This document shows positions 33,631 through 41,006 of a stretch of 64,000 bases of DNA, piece by piece. The stretch comes from Clostridia bacterium (lineage in GTDB: Bacteria > Bacillota > Clostridia > Peptostreptococcales > Acidaminobacteraceae). The position numbers and the translations under genes were made by a program. Position 1 is the stretch's first letter. The number at the start of each line of letters is the position of its first letter. Location of the stretch: assembly GCA_016937975.1 (NCBI GenBank), contig JAFGVN010000012.1:1-64000 (forward strand). Direction: 5' to 3'. The notes below the pieces were generated by a model that saw only the letters and a list, made by a program, of their open reading frames with translations, did not search any database and was not told the DNA's origin.

Positions 33631-34377
33631 ATGGAAGATTTTATAATGGAATTCTTAAGCAAAAACCCAGTAAATAATTATTTAGCCCTTGCCATAACGG
33701 GTAGTTATGCCATTAATGAACAAAAGAAACTGAGTGATATAGATTTACTATTTATTACATCTGAGCCTCGAGAAGGTATGATTAAGATTTATAATGGGCA
33801 TTATTTCAGCATTAGTTTTAAAACTCCTGAAATGCTTTTAAGTTATAAGAAAAATGTTAACGAATTAATGTATGCTGTTGAAACTTTTAAAAGAATGAAA
33901 ATCTTGTACGATCCAGAGCATCTCTTATCCAAGCTAAAAGAAGACATGGAAGCTTTTCAATGGACCAGTGTATTAAAAGAACACAGTAAACATAAGGCAA
34001 AGGAAGAACTCATTGGTTTTTTAGAGGAAGTCCAAAAGTCAGTAGAAGGATTAAAATCAAATCATGTGGGTAAAATGTTGAATGGTATTTATGGCTTAAC
34101 TTATGGTATGTTTTATGTTATACGTTTAAGAGATCAAATCTGTACAGGCTCTGATAACGAATTTTATGATGCTGTTGTGAATCAATTAGAAGATAAAGAT
34201 CCCATTAGGGAATTGGCACCTATTGCCTTTGGTCTCACGCAATCCACATTACATGACCGAATAGATGCTGGTCTTGAGATTTTCATTCATGTCAGCAACT
34301 CTCTTATGGATTTTTACGCTCATGAGGAAAAGGATTATATGATGAAACTGGTTCAGGAAGTTATTGTGGTGATTTAA
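33631..34377 (+). CDS. Nucleotidyltransferase-fold protein
   Basis: This 248-residue protein has an N-terminal NTase core: LALAITGSYAINEQKKLSDIDLLFI (GS followed by D-x-D), then a helical C-terminal region resembling substrate- or nucleotide-binding bundles. Such proteins include antibiotic nucleotidyltransferases and minimal NTases; the substrate is not evident. The ATG at 33631 has GGAGGT upstream; the frame from 33583 is rejected. Its stop overlaps the YjbQ start by one base. A distantly similar gene lies in the folate operon at 54095. Confidence 0.75.
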   Translation: MEDFIMEFLSKNPVNNYLALAITGSYAINEQKKLSDIDLLFITSEPREGMIKIYNGHYFSISFKTPEMLLSYKKNVNELMYAVETFKRMKILYDPEHLLSKLKEDMEAFQWTSVLKEHSKHKAKEELIGFLEEVQKSVEGLKSNHVGKMLNGIYGLTYGMFYVIRLRDQICTGSDNEFYDAVVNQLEDKDPIRELAPIAFGLTQSTLHDRIDAGLEIFIHVSNSLMDFYAHEEKDYMMKLVQEVIVVI

Positions 34378-34775
34378 TGTTATTTGAGTATGTTTTAAAA
34401 ACCAGCAAAATGCAAGAGTTTGTCAATCTTGATCATTATCTGAAGGATGCAATTGAGAAAAGTAACATTAAAAGTGGTAAGTTATTAGTGTATTGTCCAC
34501 ATACAACTGCTGGGATTACCATCAATGAAAATGGGGATCCTGATGTTAAAAGAGATATTATTGAAACCTTGAATCAAGTTTATCCTATTCATGGAAATTA
34601 CAAACACTTTGAAGGTAATAGTCACGCTCATATTAAATCTTCTCTGATGGGCGTTGAAAAGCAGCTTATTGTCCATGAAGGCAAGTGTATACTTGGAACA
34701 TGGCAATCTGTTTATTTCTGTGAATTTGATGGACCGAGAACTAGAAAAATCTATGTTTTAGTGGAGGCAATATGA
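34377..34775 (+). CDS. YjbQ-family protein (UPF0047)
   Basis: The 132-residue protein contains the family blocks LLVYCPHTTAGITINENGDPDVKRDI, NSHAHIKSSLMG and GTWQSVYFCEFDGPRTRKIYV. The family is widespread; some members show weak thiamine-phosphate synthase activity but the true role is unclear. It starts on the last base of the NTase gene stop and its own stop overlaps the next ATG (ATGA), so the three genes form one operon. Confidence 0.92.
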   Translation: MLFEYVLKTSKMQEFVNLDHYLKDAIEKSNIKSGKLLVYCPHTTAGITINENGDPDVKRDIIETLNQVYPIHGNYKHFEGNSHAHIKSSLMGVEKQLIVHEGKCILGTWQSVYFCEFDGPRTRKIYVLVEAI

Positions 34776-35101
34776 ATTTAGTGAAATTGAAAACCGTTAG
34801 TCATATCTTTGAAGGTGAAATGATCAAAGATATGTTAGCAGAAATAGGTATTGAAGTTTTTTTAGCCGATCAGAATACACCAGAACATATGGATATTTAT
34901 CTGGGCTATGAAGGAGAAGGCGTTTTGATTTTAGTGGATGAGAAGGATTTAGATCAAGCAAATACTTTTCTTGAAGCTGATAAAAAGGTTGAGGATCCTG
35001 TTGTAGAGGTGACTGAAAACCCGATGAAATTTCCTTATTGGATATGGATTGGTTTTGCAGCAATGCTTTTTATTTTTATCTTATATAATATTTGGAAGTA
35101 A
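34772..35101 (+). CDS. DUF2007-domain protein with C-terminal membrane anchor
   Basis: This 109-residue protein has an N-terminal DUF2007-like domain (VKLKTVSHIFEGEMIKDMLAEIGIEVFLAD ... VLILVDEKDLDQANTFLE), named putative signal-transducing in other bacteria. A single C-terminal transmembrane segment follows (IWIGFAAMLFIFILYNIW). It overlaps yjbQ by 4 nt and is followed at once by a terminator. Role unknown. Confidence 0.82.
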   Translation: MNLVKLKTVSHIFEGEMIKDMLAEIGIEVFLADQNTPEHMDIYLGYEGEGVLILVDEKDLDQANTFLEADKKVEDPVVEVTENPMKFPYWIWIGFAAMLFIFILYNIWK

Positions 35102-35102
35102 A

Positions 35103-35129
35103 AAACTCTATTCATTTAGAGTTTTTTTT
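35103..35129 (+). terminator. Terminator after the DUF2007 gene
   Basis: Stem AAACTCTA (35103-35110) / TAGAGTTT (35117-35124), loop TTCATT, then a T-run. Confidence 0.85.
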
Positions 35130-35131
35130 AT

Positions 35132-35177
35132 TTGACATCCTTAAAATACTAGTGTACTATTTAACTAGAACACTAGT
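35132..35177 (+). promoter_or_regulatory. Promoter and GntR-type operator of the ABC operon
   Basis: TTGACA (35132-35137), 17-nt spacer, TACTAT (35155-35160). An inverted repeat with 8-bp arms, ACTAGTGT (35148-35155) and ACACTAGT (35170-35177), straddles the -10 and the start point. This is the expected place for autorepression by the GntR protein encoded at 35189. Confidence 0.78.
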
Positions 35178-35188
35178 GAGGAGGTTCT

Positions 35189-35548
35189 ATGCATTTTGAA
35201 AATCATATCCCGATTTATTTGCAGATCATTGAACTGATTAAGAAACAAGTCATATTAGGAATTTTAAAGCCTGGTGACAAATTGGAAAGTGTTAGAGAAT
35301 TTGCAGCAGAAATAAAAGTAAATCCTAATACAGTTCAAAAGGCATATCAAGAAATGGAACGGGAAGGCTTAGCATATAGCCAAAGGGGAATTGGTCGATT
35401 TATCGTTGAAGATGAAAGTCTTGTTAAACAGTTAAGACATGATGCTTCTAAATTAATCATAGAGGATTTTATCTCTAAAATGACTGAAATTGGCTATAGC
35501 AATGATGAGATATTAGATAGATTGAAAGCAAAATTGAATGGAGGTTAA
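35189..35548 (+). CDS. GntR-family regulator, YtrA type
   Basis: This repressor of 119 residues has a winged helix-turn-helix (IPIYLQIIELIKKQVILGILKPGDKLESVREFAAEIKVNPNTVQKAYQEMEREGLAYSQRGIGRFI) and only a short helical C-terminus, as in the YtrA subfamily. Such regulators usually control a linked ABC transporter and themselves. The ABC genes follow one base downstream, and an inverted-repeat operator overlaps the promoter. The inducer is unknown; cell-wall-active compounds are typical for the family. Confidence 0.92.
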   Translation: MHFENHIPIYLQIIELIKKQVILGILKPGDKLESVREFAAEIKVNPNTVQKAYQEMEREGLAYSQRGIGRFIVEDESLVKQLRHDASKLIIEDFISKMTEIGYSNDEILDRLKAKLNGG

Positions 35549-35549
35549 A

Positions 35550-36248
35550 ATGATTGCATTAGAAGTGAAGAATCTGAATAAACGTTATATGTTTGTAAAA
35601 GCATTAAATGATTTTTCAGTGACTTTCGAAAAAGGGAAAATTATAGGCTTGTTAGGTCCCAATGGCAGTGGAAAAACTACCTTGATGAGAATATTATCTG
35701 GTTTACTTCAAAAAACTTCAGGTGAAATTCGTTTTGAAACAAAATTAAAAGGCAAATTACTTAAGCAGACTGTAGCTTACATGCCTACAGAATCCCATTT
35801 GTATCCATGGATGAAAGTGAAGCAAACGATTAATTTCTATGAATCTTTTTTTGCTGGATTTGATCGCTCAAAGGTATTAAAAGCAATAGAAGTCTTAGAC
35901 TTGTCACCGAATGCCACGATAAAGTCCTTATCTACAGGTCAAAGAGGACGTTTAAAAGTGGCATTAACCCTTGCAAGAAAAGCTGAGCTTTACTTAATTG
36001 ATGAGCCTTTAAATGGTATTGATCCTATTTCAAGGGATATGATTTTGGAAATGTTGGCTTCAGAAGTTGCAGACGATAAGTGTATTGTCATTTCCAGTCA
36101 TTTGGTTCATGAATTTGAAAAGATTGTAGACGATGTTATTTTCATTAGAAAAGGTCGTCTTGAACTTATGGGAGATGCAGAAACCTTACGCAATGAAAGA
36201 CAAATGTCAATTCATGATTTGTATAAGGAGGTTTATAAAAATGATTAG
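35550..36248 (+). CDS. ABC transporter ATP-binding protein
   Basis: This cytoplasmic ATPase of 232 residues shows Walker A GPNGSGKTT, Q-loop VAYMPTE, signature LSTGQRGRLK (a variant of LSGGQ), Walker B LYLIDEPLNGIDP and switch ISSHLVHEFE. The arrangement belongs to the Ytr/BcrA-like exporter group. The ATG at 35550 has GGAGG upstream; an in-frame ATG at 35538 precedes that site. It overlaps the permease gene by 8 nt. Confidence 0.92.
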   Translation: MIALEVKNLNKRYMFVKALNDFSVTFEKGKIIGLLGPNGSGKTTLMRILSGLLQKTSGEIRFETKLKGKLLKQTVAYMPTESHLYPWMKVKQTINFYESFFAGFDRSKVLKAIEVLDLSPNATIKSLSTGQRGRLKVALTLARKAELYLIDEPLNGIDPISRDMILEMLASEVADDKCIVISSHLVHEFEKIVDDVIFIRKGRLELMGDAETLRNERQMSIHDLYKEVYKND

Positions 36249-37017
36249 ACTATTCAATTACGAAATTCAAAGGAAATGGAAGACTTCACTTGGCATATTG
36301 GGTTTGTACTTTTTAATCTATTTTGGATTTTTACTTAAATGGAATAAAGAGATTAGAAGTGTTATGGATAACATGAATATGAGTAATTTTGATATGGATC
36401 TTTTGATTCAAACCTTTGGTTTTAAAATCATATTCTTTATCATTTTGGCTTCAGGCTTGTTTTTTGCCTCAATTATTGGTGCTGTAAACAACTTGAGACT
36501 GGAAGCAAAGCAATCATCAAGAGATTTATATTTTTCTATACCAATGACAGCCTATACAAAGATAGGGTCAAAGGTTATTGTATCACTGGTTGAGGTTTTT
36601 GCAGCAAGTTTTATCGGTTTTGTATCTGTCATTAAGGCCTTTGAATTCTTAACCAAATTTGATATTATGAAAGGCATCATAGACAGTATCTTCGCTATGC
36701 CAACCGATGCACTTATTTATATGATCATCGGCAATGTATTACAATCAACTTTAATGATTTTAATGGTATATCTTTCTTTTGCGATTTTTAGATCTTTCTT
36801 TTCCCAAGCAAAATTAGGTTGGTTAATCACCATTGGTATTTATATTGGCTTAAATTATTTGATGATCAGATTCTTAAGCTCTATTTTAATGACAGTTGGT
36901 GATGCTGTTAAAACTAGTCTATCTATGTGGGGATTGCTTGCAGGTTTTGCTTTGTTTGTGGGTGCAATATTCTTTATAGTTGGTTTCTTATTTGAGAAAC
37001 GTGTAAGTTTTGATTAA
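36241..37017 (+). CDS. ABC transporter permease
   Basis: A 258-residue membrane protein with about six hydrophobic segments (around residues 15-32, 58-80, 105-125, 145-170, 180-200 and 225-250). It resembles ABC-2 type permeases of YtrA-controlled operons. The start at 36241 has AGGAGG upstream and overlaps the ATPase gene; a frame from 36133 is an artefact of that overlap. The likely function is export or envelope stress protection together with the ATPase (inference). Confidence 0.85.
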   Translation: MIRLFNYEIQRKWKTSLGILGLYFLIYFGFLLKWNKEIRSVMDNMNMSNFDMDLLIQTFGFKIIFFIILASGLFFASIIGAVNNLRLEAKQSSRDLYFSIPMTAYTKIGSKVIVSLVEVFAASFIGFVSVIKAFEFLTKFDIMKGIIDSIFAMPTDALIYMIIGNVLQSTLMILMVYLSFAIFRSFFSQAKLGWLITIGIYIGLNYLMIRFLSSILMTVGDAVKTSLSMWGLLAGFALFVGAIFFIVGFLFEKRVSFD

Positions 37018-37030
37018 TTTAGTTTTTCGT

Positions 37031-37058
37031 AAAGCTCTACTTTTGTAGGGCTTTTTTT
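37031..37058 (+). terminator. Terminator of the GntR-ABC operon
   Basis: Stem AAAGCTCTAC (37031-37040) / GTAGGGCTTT (37045-37054), loop TTTT, one wobble, then a T-run. Confidence 0.88.
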
Positions 37059-37088
37059 GTTATAATTTGGGGGGATGAGGAGAATGAC

Positions 37089-37865
37089 ATGAAAATTGGA
37101 ATGCCAACATTAGTTGAATGTGATAATTTTGAAGAAAATCTAAAACTTTGTGAAAAGCTTAAACTTGATTTTGTTGAAATCAACATGAATTTGCCAGAGT
37201 ATTCGACACACATGGATGTTAAGTCTCTGAAGGAATTGCTAAAAAAGTACAATAAGTTTGCAACGATTCACATTGGAGAGCGTGTAGATATATGTGAGTT
37301 TGATCCGATTATTAGAAATGGTTATCTTAAACATTTAAGCAATGTGTTTCTTATTGCCAAAGCATTAGGTGTTGATCGACTCAACATGCATTTATCTGAA
37401 GGCATTCACTTTAAATTACCAAAGGAAAAAGTGATGCTTTATGAGCGTTATGAAGAAGCGTACTTGAAAAATGTATTATCCTTTAAAACCTTTGTAGAAG
37501 ATCACTTTGACGGGGTTTTACTTTTGGAAAACACAGGTATCTTAGAGTATTCTTTTATTGAGAAGGCTTTAAGTATTCTTCTACAATCGCCTTCTTTTGC
37601 TTTGACTTATGATATTGGTCATGATATAACCAGTGGCTATAAAGACTTAAAATACTATTCGAAACATAAAAGTCAAATTATTCATTATCATATCCACGAT
37701 GGGACAGCTAAAAAAAATCATCTGCCTCTGTATGAAGGGGAGTTAGATATCGATGGATTTTTAACTGAAGCGAAAGTAAAAGAGGCATTTGCTGTAATTG
37801 AAGTAAAATCCGTTGTAGATTTAAAGGCATCTATAGCATTACTGGAAAGGAAAAACTGGTTATGA
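37089..37865 (+). CDS. Sugar phosphate isomerase/epimerase family (TIM barrel)
   Basis: A 258-residue protein of the AP-endonuclease-2/xylose-isomerase-like TIM-barrel group. It has FVEINMNLPEY, ATIHIGERVDICEFDP, VDRLNMHLSEGIHF, VLLLENTG, FALTYDIGHD, HYHIHDG and AVIEVKS, which carry the expected metal-binding His, Glu and Asp residues. The substrate is not evident. GAGGAGA precedes ATG. It overlaps the histidine phosphatase gene by 4 nt, suggesting a joint role on a phosphorylated sugar. A second, more divergent TIM-barrel gene lies at 50662. Confidence 0.8.
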   Translation: MKIGMPTLVECDNFEENLKLCEKLKLDFVEINMNLPEYSTHMDVKSLKELLKKYNKFATIHIGERVDICEFDPIIRNGYLKHLSNVFLIAKALGVDRLNMHLSEGIHFKLPKEKVMLYERYEEAYLKNVLSFKTFVEDHFDGVLLLENTGILEYSFIEKALSILLQSPSFALTYDIGHDITSGYKDLKYYSKHKSQIIHYHIHDGTAKKNHLPLYEGELDIDGFLTEAKVKEAFAVIEVKSVVDLKASIALLERKNWL

Positions 37866-38473
37866 AAATCTATATGACACGTCATGGTGAAACCAAATGG
37901 AACCTGGAAGGTAAAATACAGGGGAGAAAAAACTCTGATTTAACAGATTTAGGTAGACAACAAGCAGAGTGGTTATCTGAAAAACTTAAGGATGAAACAA
38001 TTGATTTCATATGTACTAGTCCAAGTGGGCGTGCAATGGAAACAGCAAAAATAATTAATGGCGATAGAAATATTCCTATAGAAACATATGATGATCTCAT
38101 GGAAATAGATTTAGGAAATTGGGAAGGTCAACATCATGTGGATATAGAAAAGCAATTCCCTGAGGATTTTGATCACTTTTGGCATCATCCTGAGAGATTT
38201 GTTGCGAATGATCAAGAATCCTTTGAAGAGATCATTGAAAGAGGTCGTCTAATCCTAAATGAGATCATAAAAAAACATCAAAAGGGCACAGTTCTCATTG
38301 TTGCCCATGCAATATTATTAAAGGGTATTTTAGCTTATGTAAAAGGCTATTCCGTCAATGAATTTTGGGAAGGTGCTTTTATGAGAGCTACAAATCTTTC
38401 ATTACTAGAAGTGAATGATGATGTTATTAAGATTCTACTAGAAGGGGATACCAGTCATTATAAGCCATTGTAA
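37862..38473 (+). CDS. Histidine phosphatase (phosphoglycerate mutase-like, GpmB type)
   Basis: This 203-residue protein has the catalytic motif MTRHGETKWN (His near residue 8), CTSPSGRAMETA, EIDLGNWEG and VLIVAHAILLKGIL, characteristic of the branch of the phosphoglycerate mutase superfamily that mainly acts as phosphatases. The exact phosphate ester is unknown. Its start overlaps the preceding TIM-barrel gene. Confidence 0.88.
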   Translation: MKIYMTRHGETKWNLEGKIQGRKNSDLTDLGRQQAEWLSEKLKDETIDFICTSPSGRAMETAKIINGDRNIPIETYDDLMEIDLGNWEGQHHVDIEKQFPEDFDHFWHHPERFVANDQESFEEIIERGRLILNEIIKKHQKGTVLIVAHAILLKGILAYVKGYSVNEFWEGAFMRATNLSLLEVNDDVIKILLEGDTSHYKPL

Positions 38474-38564
38474 AAGACTAACAAATTTCTACTAAAAGTT
38501 TTATTATTGAAAATATTTTGTAGTATACTTGATTTGAAGCGATATTGTGCAATAAGGAGGTTTT

Positions 38565-38705
38565 ATGAAGCAACATAAAAAAACACCATATTGTACAATC
38601 TGTTCGTCAGAGGAAGAGTTAAAAGAATTTAAGGCACATTACATCTGTAAGAAATGTGTACAGGAAGTCTTTAAATCCAAAGACGGAGAAAAGAAGCATG
38701 AGTAG
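38565..38705 (+). CDS. Small zinc-ribbon protein (46 aa)
   Basis: This short gene encodes a 46-residue basic protein with two C-x2-C knuckles (YCTICSSEEE and ICKKCVQEV), fitting a single zinc ribbon. A very good ribosome binding site (AAGGAGG) lies 6 nt before the ATG and the gene is preceded by AT-rich promoter-like DNA. Its last codons and stop lie inside the hairpin of the following terminator. I do not recognise the family; it could be a small nucleic-acid- or protein-binding factor. Confidence 0.75.
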   Translation: MKQHKKTPYCTICSSEEELKEFKAHYICKKCVQEVFKSKDGEKKHE

Positions 38706-38719
38706 TGCTTCTTTTTTTT
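38691..38719 (+). terminator. Terminator overlapping the zinc-ribbon stop codon
   Basis: Stem AAGAAGCA (38691-38698) / TGCTTCTT (38706-38713), loop TGAGTAG containing the TAG stop, T-run to 38719. Confidence 0.88.
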
Positions 38720-38798
38720 CGCACAAAATATCAGGTTTTTATTAGAAATTTATCATAGAATAAAAATAGGATAAAGAAAAAAGATGAAAAGAGGTCAT

Positions 38799-39659
38799 AT
38801 GGACGGTAATTTATTATTGGATTTATATTTAGAAGAGATAAAAACTGATCGGGAACATATGTCCATAGAAAATATGGAAATGTTTTTAAATTTAACAGAA
38901 TTGACACGGAATGAGTTAATTGAGATCTTTAAGAGCTTGAAAACTATCAATCAAGAGGTTTATGTTTATGGCTTAACCTTACTGGGATCCTTTGGCGTTT
39001 TAGAAAGTATTTATCATAAGGCAAAGGCTGTTTCTTCAGTATCACTTCCGGAATTTGAATATCCAGTAGAAGGCACACCTATGAAGGCTTTACCAAAGTA
39101 TGCTGATAAAATGACTCGATTCTTAAAGGAACATGTAAAAGAACAAACCTTTCAAGTTTTGGCAGACAATCACCATGGTATACCAGATGAGGCCTTTGAT
39201 CAGGAAGTTCAACAGTACATAGCTTCTACATCCTTAGAAGATTATTTAAAAGAACGTCATGATAGAAAAGTTCAAGAACTGCAGCAACATGCTGATGAAA
39301 ATAAAATCTGGTTTGAGCAGGTTATTACACAAGAAGTTGTTGATTTTGTGAAAGCCAATCAAGAAATGTTGTCGGCTGTATTAAAAGATGAAGCCTTGTA
39401 CATCACTAAAATACCTTATGATACAGTGAGTTATTTACATGAAAAAGACAATCAGTTGAAAAGACACGCTTATTGTCATTGTGGTTTGGCAAGAGCAGCG
39501 ATATTAACAGGAGAAAAGGTGGATCCAGACTGGTGTTACTGTTCTGCTGGTTTTGCAAAGAAACCATTTGAAATGATTCTTGGTCGTCCCCTTAAGATTA
39601 CAGTTTTAAATTCTGTTTTAAAGGGAGATATGACTTGTCGTTTTAAAATTGACTTATAA
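38799..39659 (+). CDS. Unknown protein with conserved C-terminal cysteine motifs
   Basis: A 286-residue soluble protein, not recognised with certainty. The N-terminal 180 residues are helical and charged. The C-terminal part has HAYCHCGLARAAI, then DPDWCYCSAGFAKKPFEMIL, then VLNSVLKGDMTCRFKI. The Cys pairs and the later Cys look like a metal- or Fe-S-binding site of a Firmicute DUF family (similar C-terminal blocks occur in proteins related to 4-vinyl-reductase-like domains). The ATG at 38799 with GAGG four bases upstream is preferred; ATG 38784 is also possible. Confidence 0.65.
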   Translation: MDGNLLLDLYLEEIKTDREHMSIENMEMFLNLTELTRNELIEIFKSLKTINQEVYVYGLTLLGSFGVLESIYHKAKAVSSVSLPEFEYPVEGTPMKALPKYADKMTRFLKEHVKEQTFQVLADNHHGIPDEAFDQEVQQYIASTSLEDYLKERHDRKVQELQQHADENKIWFEQVITQEVVDFVKANQEMLSAVLKDEALYITKIPYDTVSYLHEKDNQLKRHAYCHCGLARAAILTGEKVDPDWCYCSAGFAKKPFEMILGRPLKITVLNSVLKGDMTCRFKIDL

Positions 39660-39751
39660 TGGGAATAGAGGTGTAATACTTCTGTAACTTTAACTTTGGA
39701 AAAGCCTATGCTAAGATAAAGACAAATCAACAGAAAGAGGAGGTATGTTTT

Positions 39752-39820
39752 ATGAGAAAATTAATGATGAATAACAAAGATGAAAACAAAATAAAAACAT
39801 ACCTGCGGTGGACATTTTAA
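39752..39820 (+). CDS. Leader peptide (22 aa) of the rsgA-type gene
   Basis: A 22-codon ORF (MRKLMMNNKDENKIKTYLRW then TF) starts 8 nt after an excellent AGAGGAGGT ribosome binding site. Codons 17-20 overlap the segment 39801-39809, which can pair with the 5' arm of the downstream terminator. This layout is the one used by ribosome-mediated attenuators, where stalling on the leader frees an antiterminator. What could stall translation (a ribosome-targeting drug, an amino acid shortage, a 30S defect) is not readable from the sequence. Confidence 0.6.
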   Translation: MRKLMMNNKDENKIKTYLRWTF

Positions 39821-39858
39821 TTCAAATTCATGTTACCGTAGGTCACTACGGTATTTTT
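39801..39858 (+). promoter_or_regulatory. Transcription attenuator: antiterminator/terminator switch before rsgA
   Basis: The terminator is TACCGTAG (39834-39841) / CTACGGTA (39846-39853), loop GTCA, then five T. The alternative pairing is ACCTGCGGT (39801-39809) with ACCGTAGGT (39835-39843), nine pairs with one G-U. The two structures exclude each other. The 5' antiterminator arm lies inside the leader ORF, so translation through it should favour termination and upstream stalling should favour read-through into the GTPase gene at 39892. Confidence 0.65.
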
Positions 39859-39891
39859 ATGCCCAAAATTTAGAAATGGAAGGACCATAAC

Positions 39892-40938
39892 ATGAATTTA
39901 AAAACAATAGGAATGGATTTGTTCTTTGAAGAACAAATCCAAGCAAATGAAAAAGTAGGCCGTGTCATTCGATATGCACAAAACCACTATACTTTGGCAA
40001 CTGAACAAGGTATACTCTCTGCTGAATTAAAGGGAAAATTAAGGCAAGAAGAACTATCAATCAGTATTGGTGATTTTGTAGTCTTCATGTCTAGCGAAGA
40101 TGAAACTTTGCATTTGATCACAAGAGTTTTATTGAGAAAAACTGCACTTCTAAGAAAAGAAGCAGGTACAAGATTAAATGCCCAAACTGTAGCTGCCAAC
40201 ATGGATTATCTTTTTGTTGTCATGTCCCTCAATGAGGATTTCAACTTAAGAAGACTGGAGAGATATATGGTTGGCGCCTGGGAATCAGGTGCAGAACCCA
40301 TTGTAGTCTTAACAAAAAAGGACTTGTGCCCTAATTATGAAGAAAAAACGGAAAGGGTTGAAACCATAACTTATGGTGCAAAAACCATAGTCGTAAGTGC
40401 ATTGGAAAAGGATGGCATGGAACAAATTGAACCTTATTTCCAACCCGGTAAAACCATTGCTTTAATCGGCTCTTCAGGGGTAGGAAAATCCACTTTAATC
40501 AACACCTTAATTGGCAAGGACTTAATGCTTACCAATGGACTTAGAAATGATGACAAAGGCCGTCATACAACAACCCATAGAGAGCTGATTATCACTGAAC
40601 GAGGGATGATCATGGATACGCCGGGTATGAGAGAATTTGCTCTTATGGATGCAGATGATGGTTTAAATCATGGTTTTGAAGATCTTGAAGCGTTAATGAA
40701 AAGTTGTAAATTTAGCAATTGTACCCATAAAAATGAGCCCGGATGTGCTGTTTTAGAGGCGATAGAGGTTGGTAGTCTTGAGATTAAAAGATACAAAAAT
40801 TATCAATTGATGCTGAGAGAATTAAAGTACTTTGAAAAAAAGAATAAACATAAGGAGAGTATTGTGTCTTCTAAAAAGGATAAGGAAAAAAGAAAGACTA
40901 AAGCTCGACAAAAAAAATGGGGTGTGGCTGATGATTAG
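39892..40938 (+). CDS. rsgA: RsgA-type (YjeQ) ribosome small-subunit-dependent GTPase
   Basis: This GTPase assists late 30S maturation. The 348-residue protein has an N-terminal OB-fold region, the circularly permuted GTPase order of the YjeQ family (LTKKD as G4 before GSSGVGKSTLIN as G1, RHTTTHRE as G2, DTPGMRE as G3) and a C-terminal zinc finger (CKFSNCTHKNEPGCAV). A Lys-rich tail follows (KKDKEKRKTKARQKK). Its leader region contains an attenuator. Firmicutes often carry another, shorter rsgA near the PASTA kinase gene, so this may be a conditionally expressed paralog (inference). Confidence 0.9.
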   Translation: MNLKTIGMDLFFEEQIQANEKVGRVIRYAQNHYTLATEQGILSAELKGKLRQEELSISIGDFVVFMSSEDETLHLITRVLLRKTALLRKEAGTRLNAQTVAANMDYLFVVMSLNEDFNLRRLERYMVGAWESGAEPIVVLTKKDLCPNYEEKTERVETITYGAKTIVVSALEKDGMEQIEPYFQPGKTIALIGSSGVGKSTLINTLIGKDLMLTNGLRNDDKGRHTTTHRELIITERGMIMDTPGMREFALMDADDGLNHGFEDLEALMKSCKFSNCTHKNEPGCAVLEAIEVGSLEIKRYKNYQLMLRELKYFEKKNKHKESIVSSKKDKEKRKTKARQKKWGVADD

Positions 40939-40952
40939 TCACGCTTTTTTTT
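40922..40952 (+). terminator. Terminator overlapping the rsgA stop codon
   Basis: Stem GTGTGGCT (40922-40929) / AGTCACGC (40936-40943) with two wobble pairs, then eight T. The stop codon TAG lies at 40936-40938. Confidence 0.75.
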
Positions 40953-41006
40953 GTATTTAATGGGGGTTTTTTGTGGAATCTGTTATAATAATATCTAGAG
41001 GTGTTT

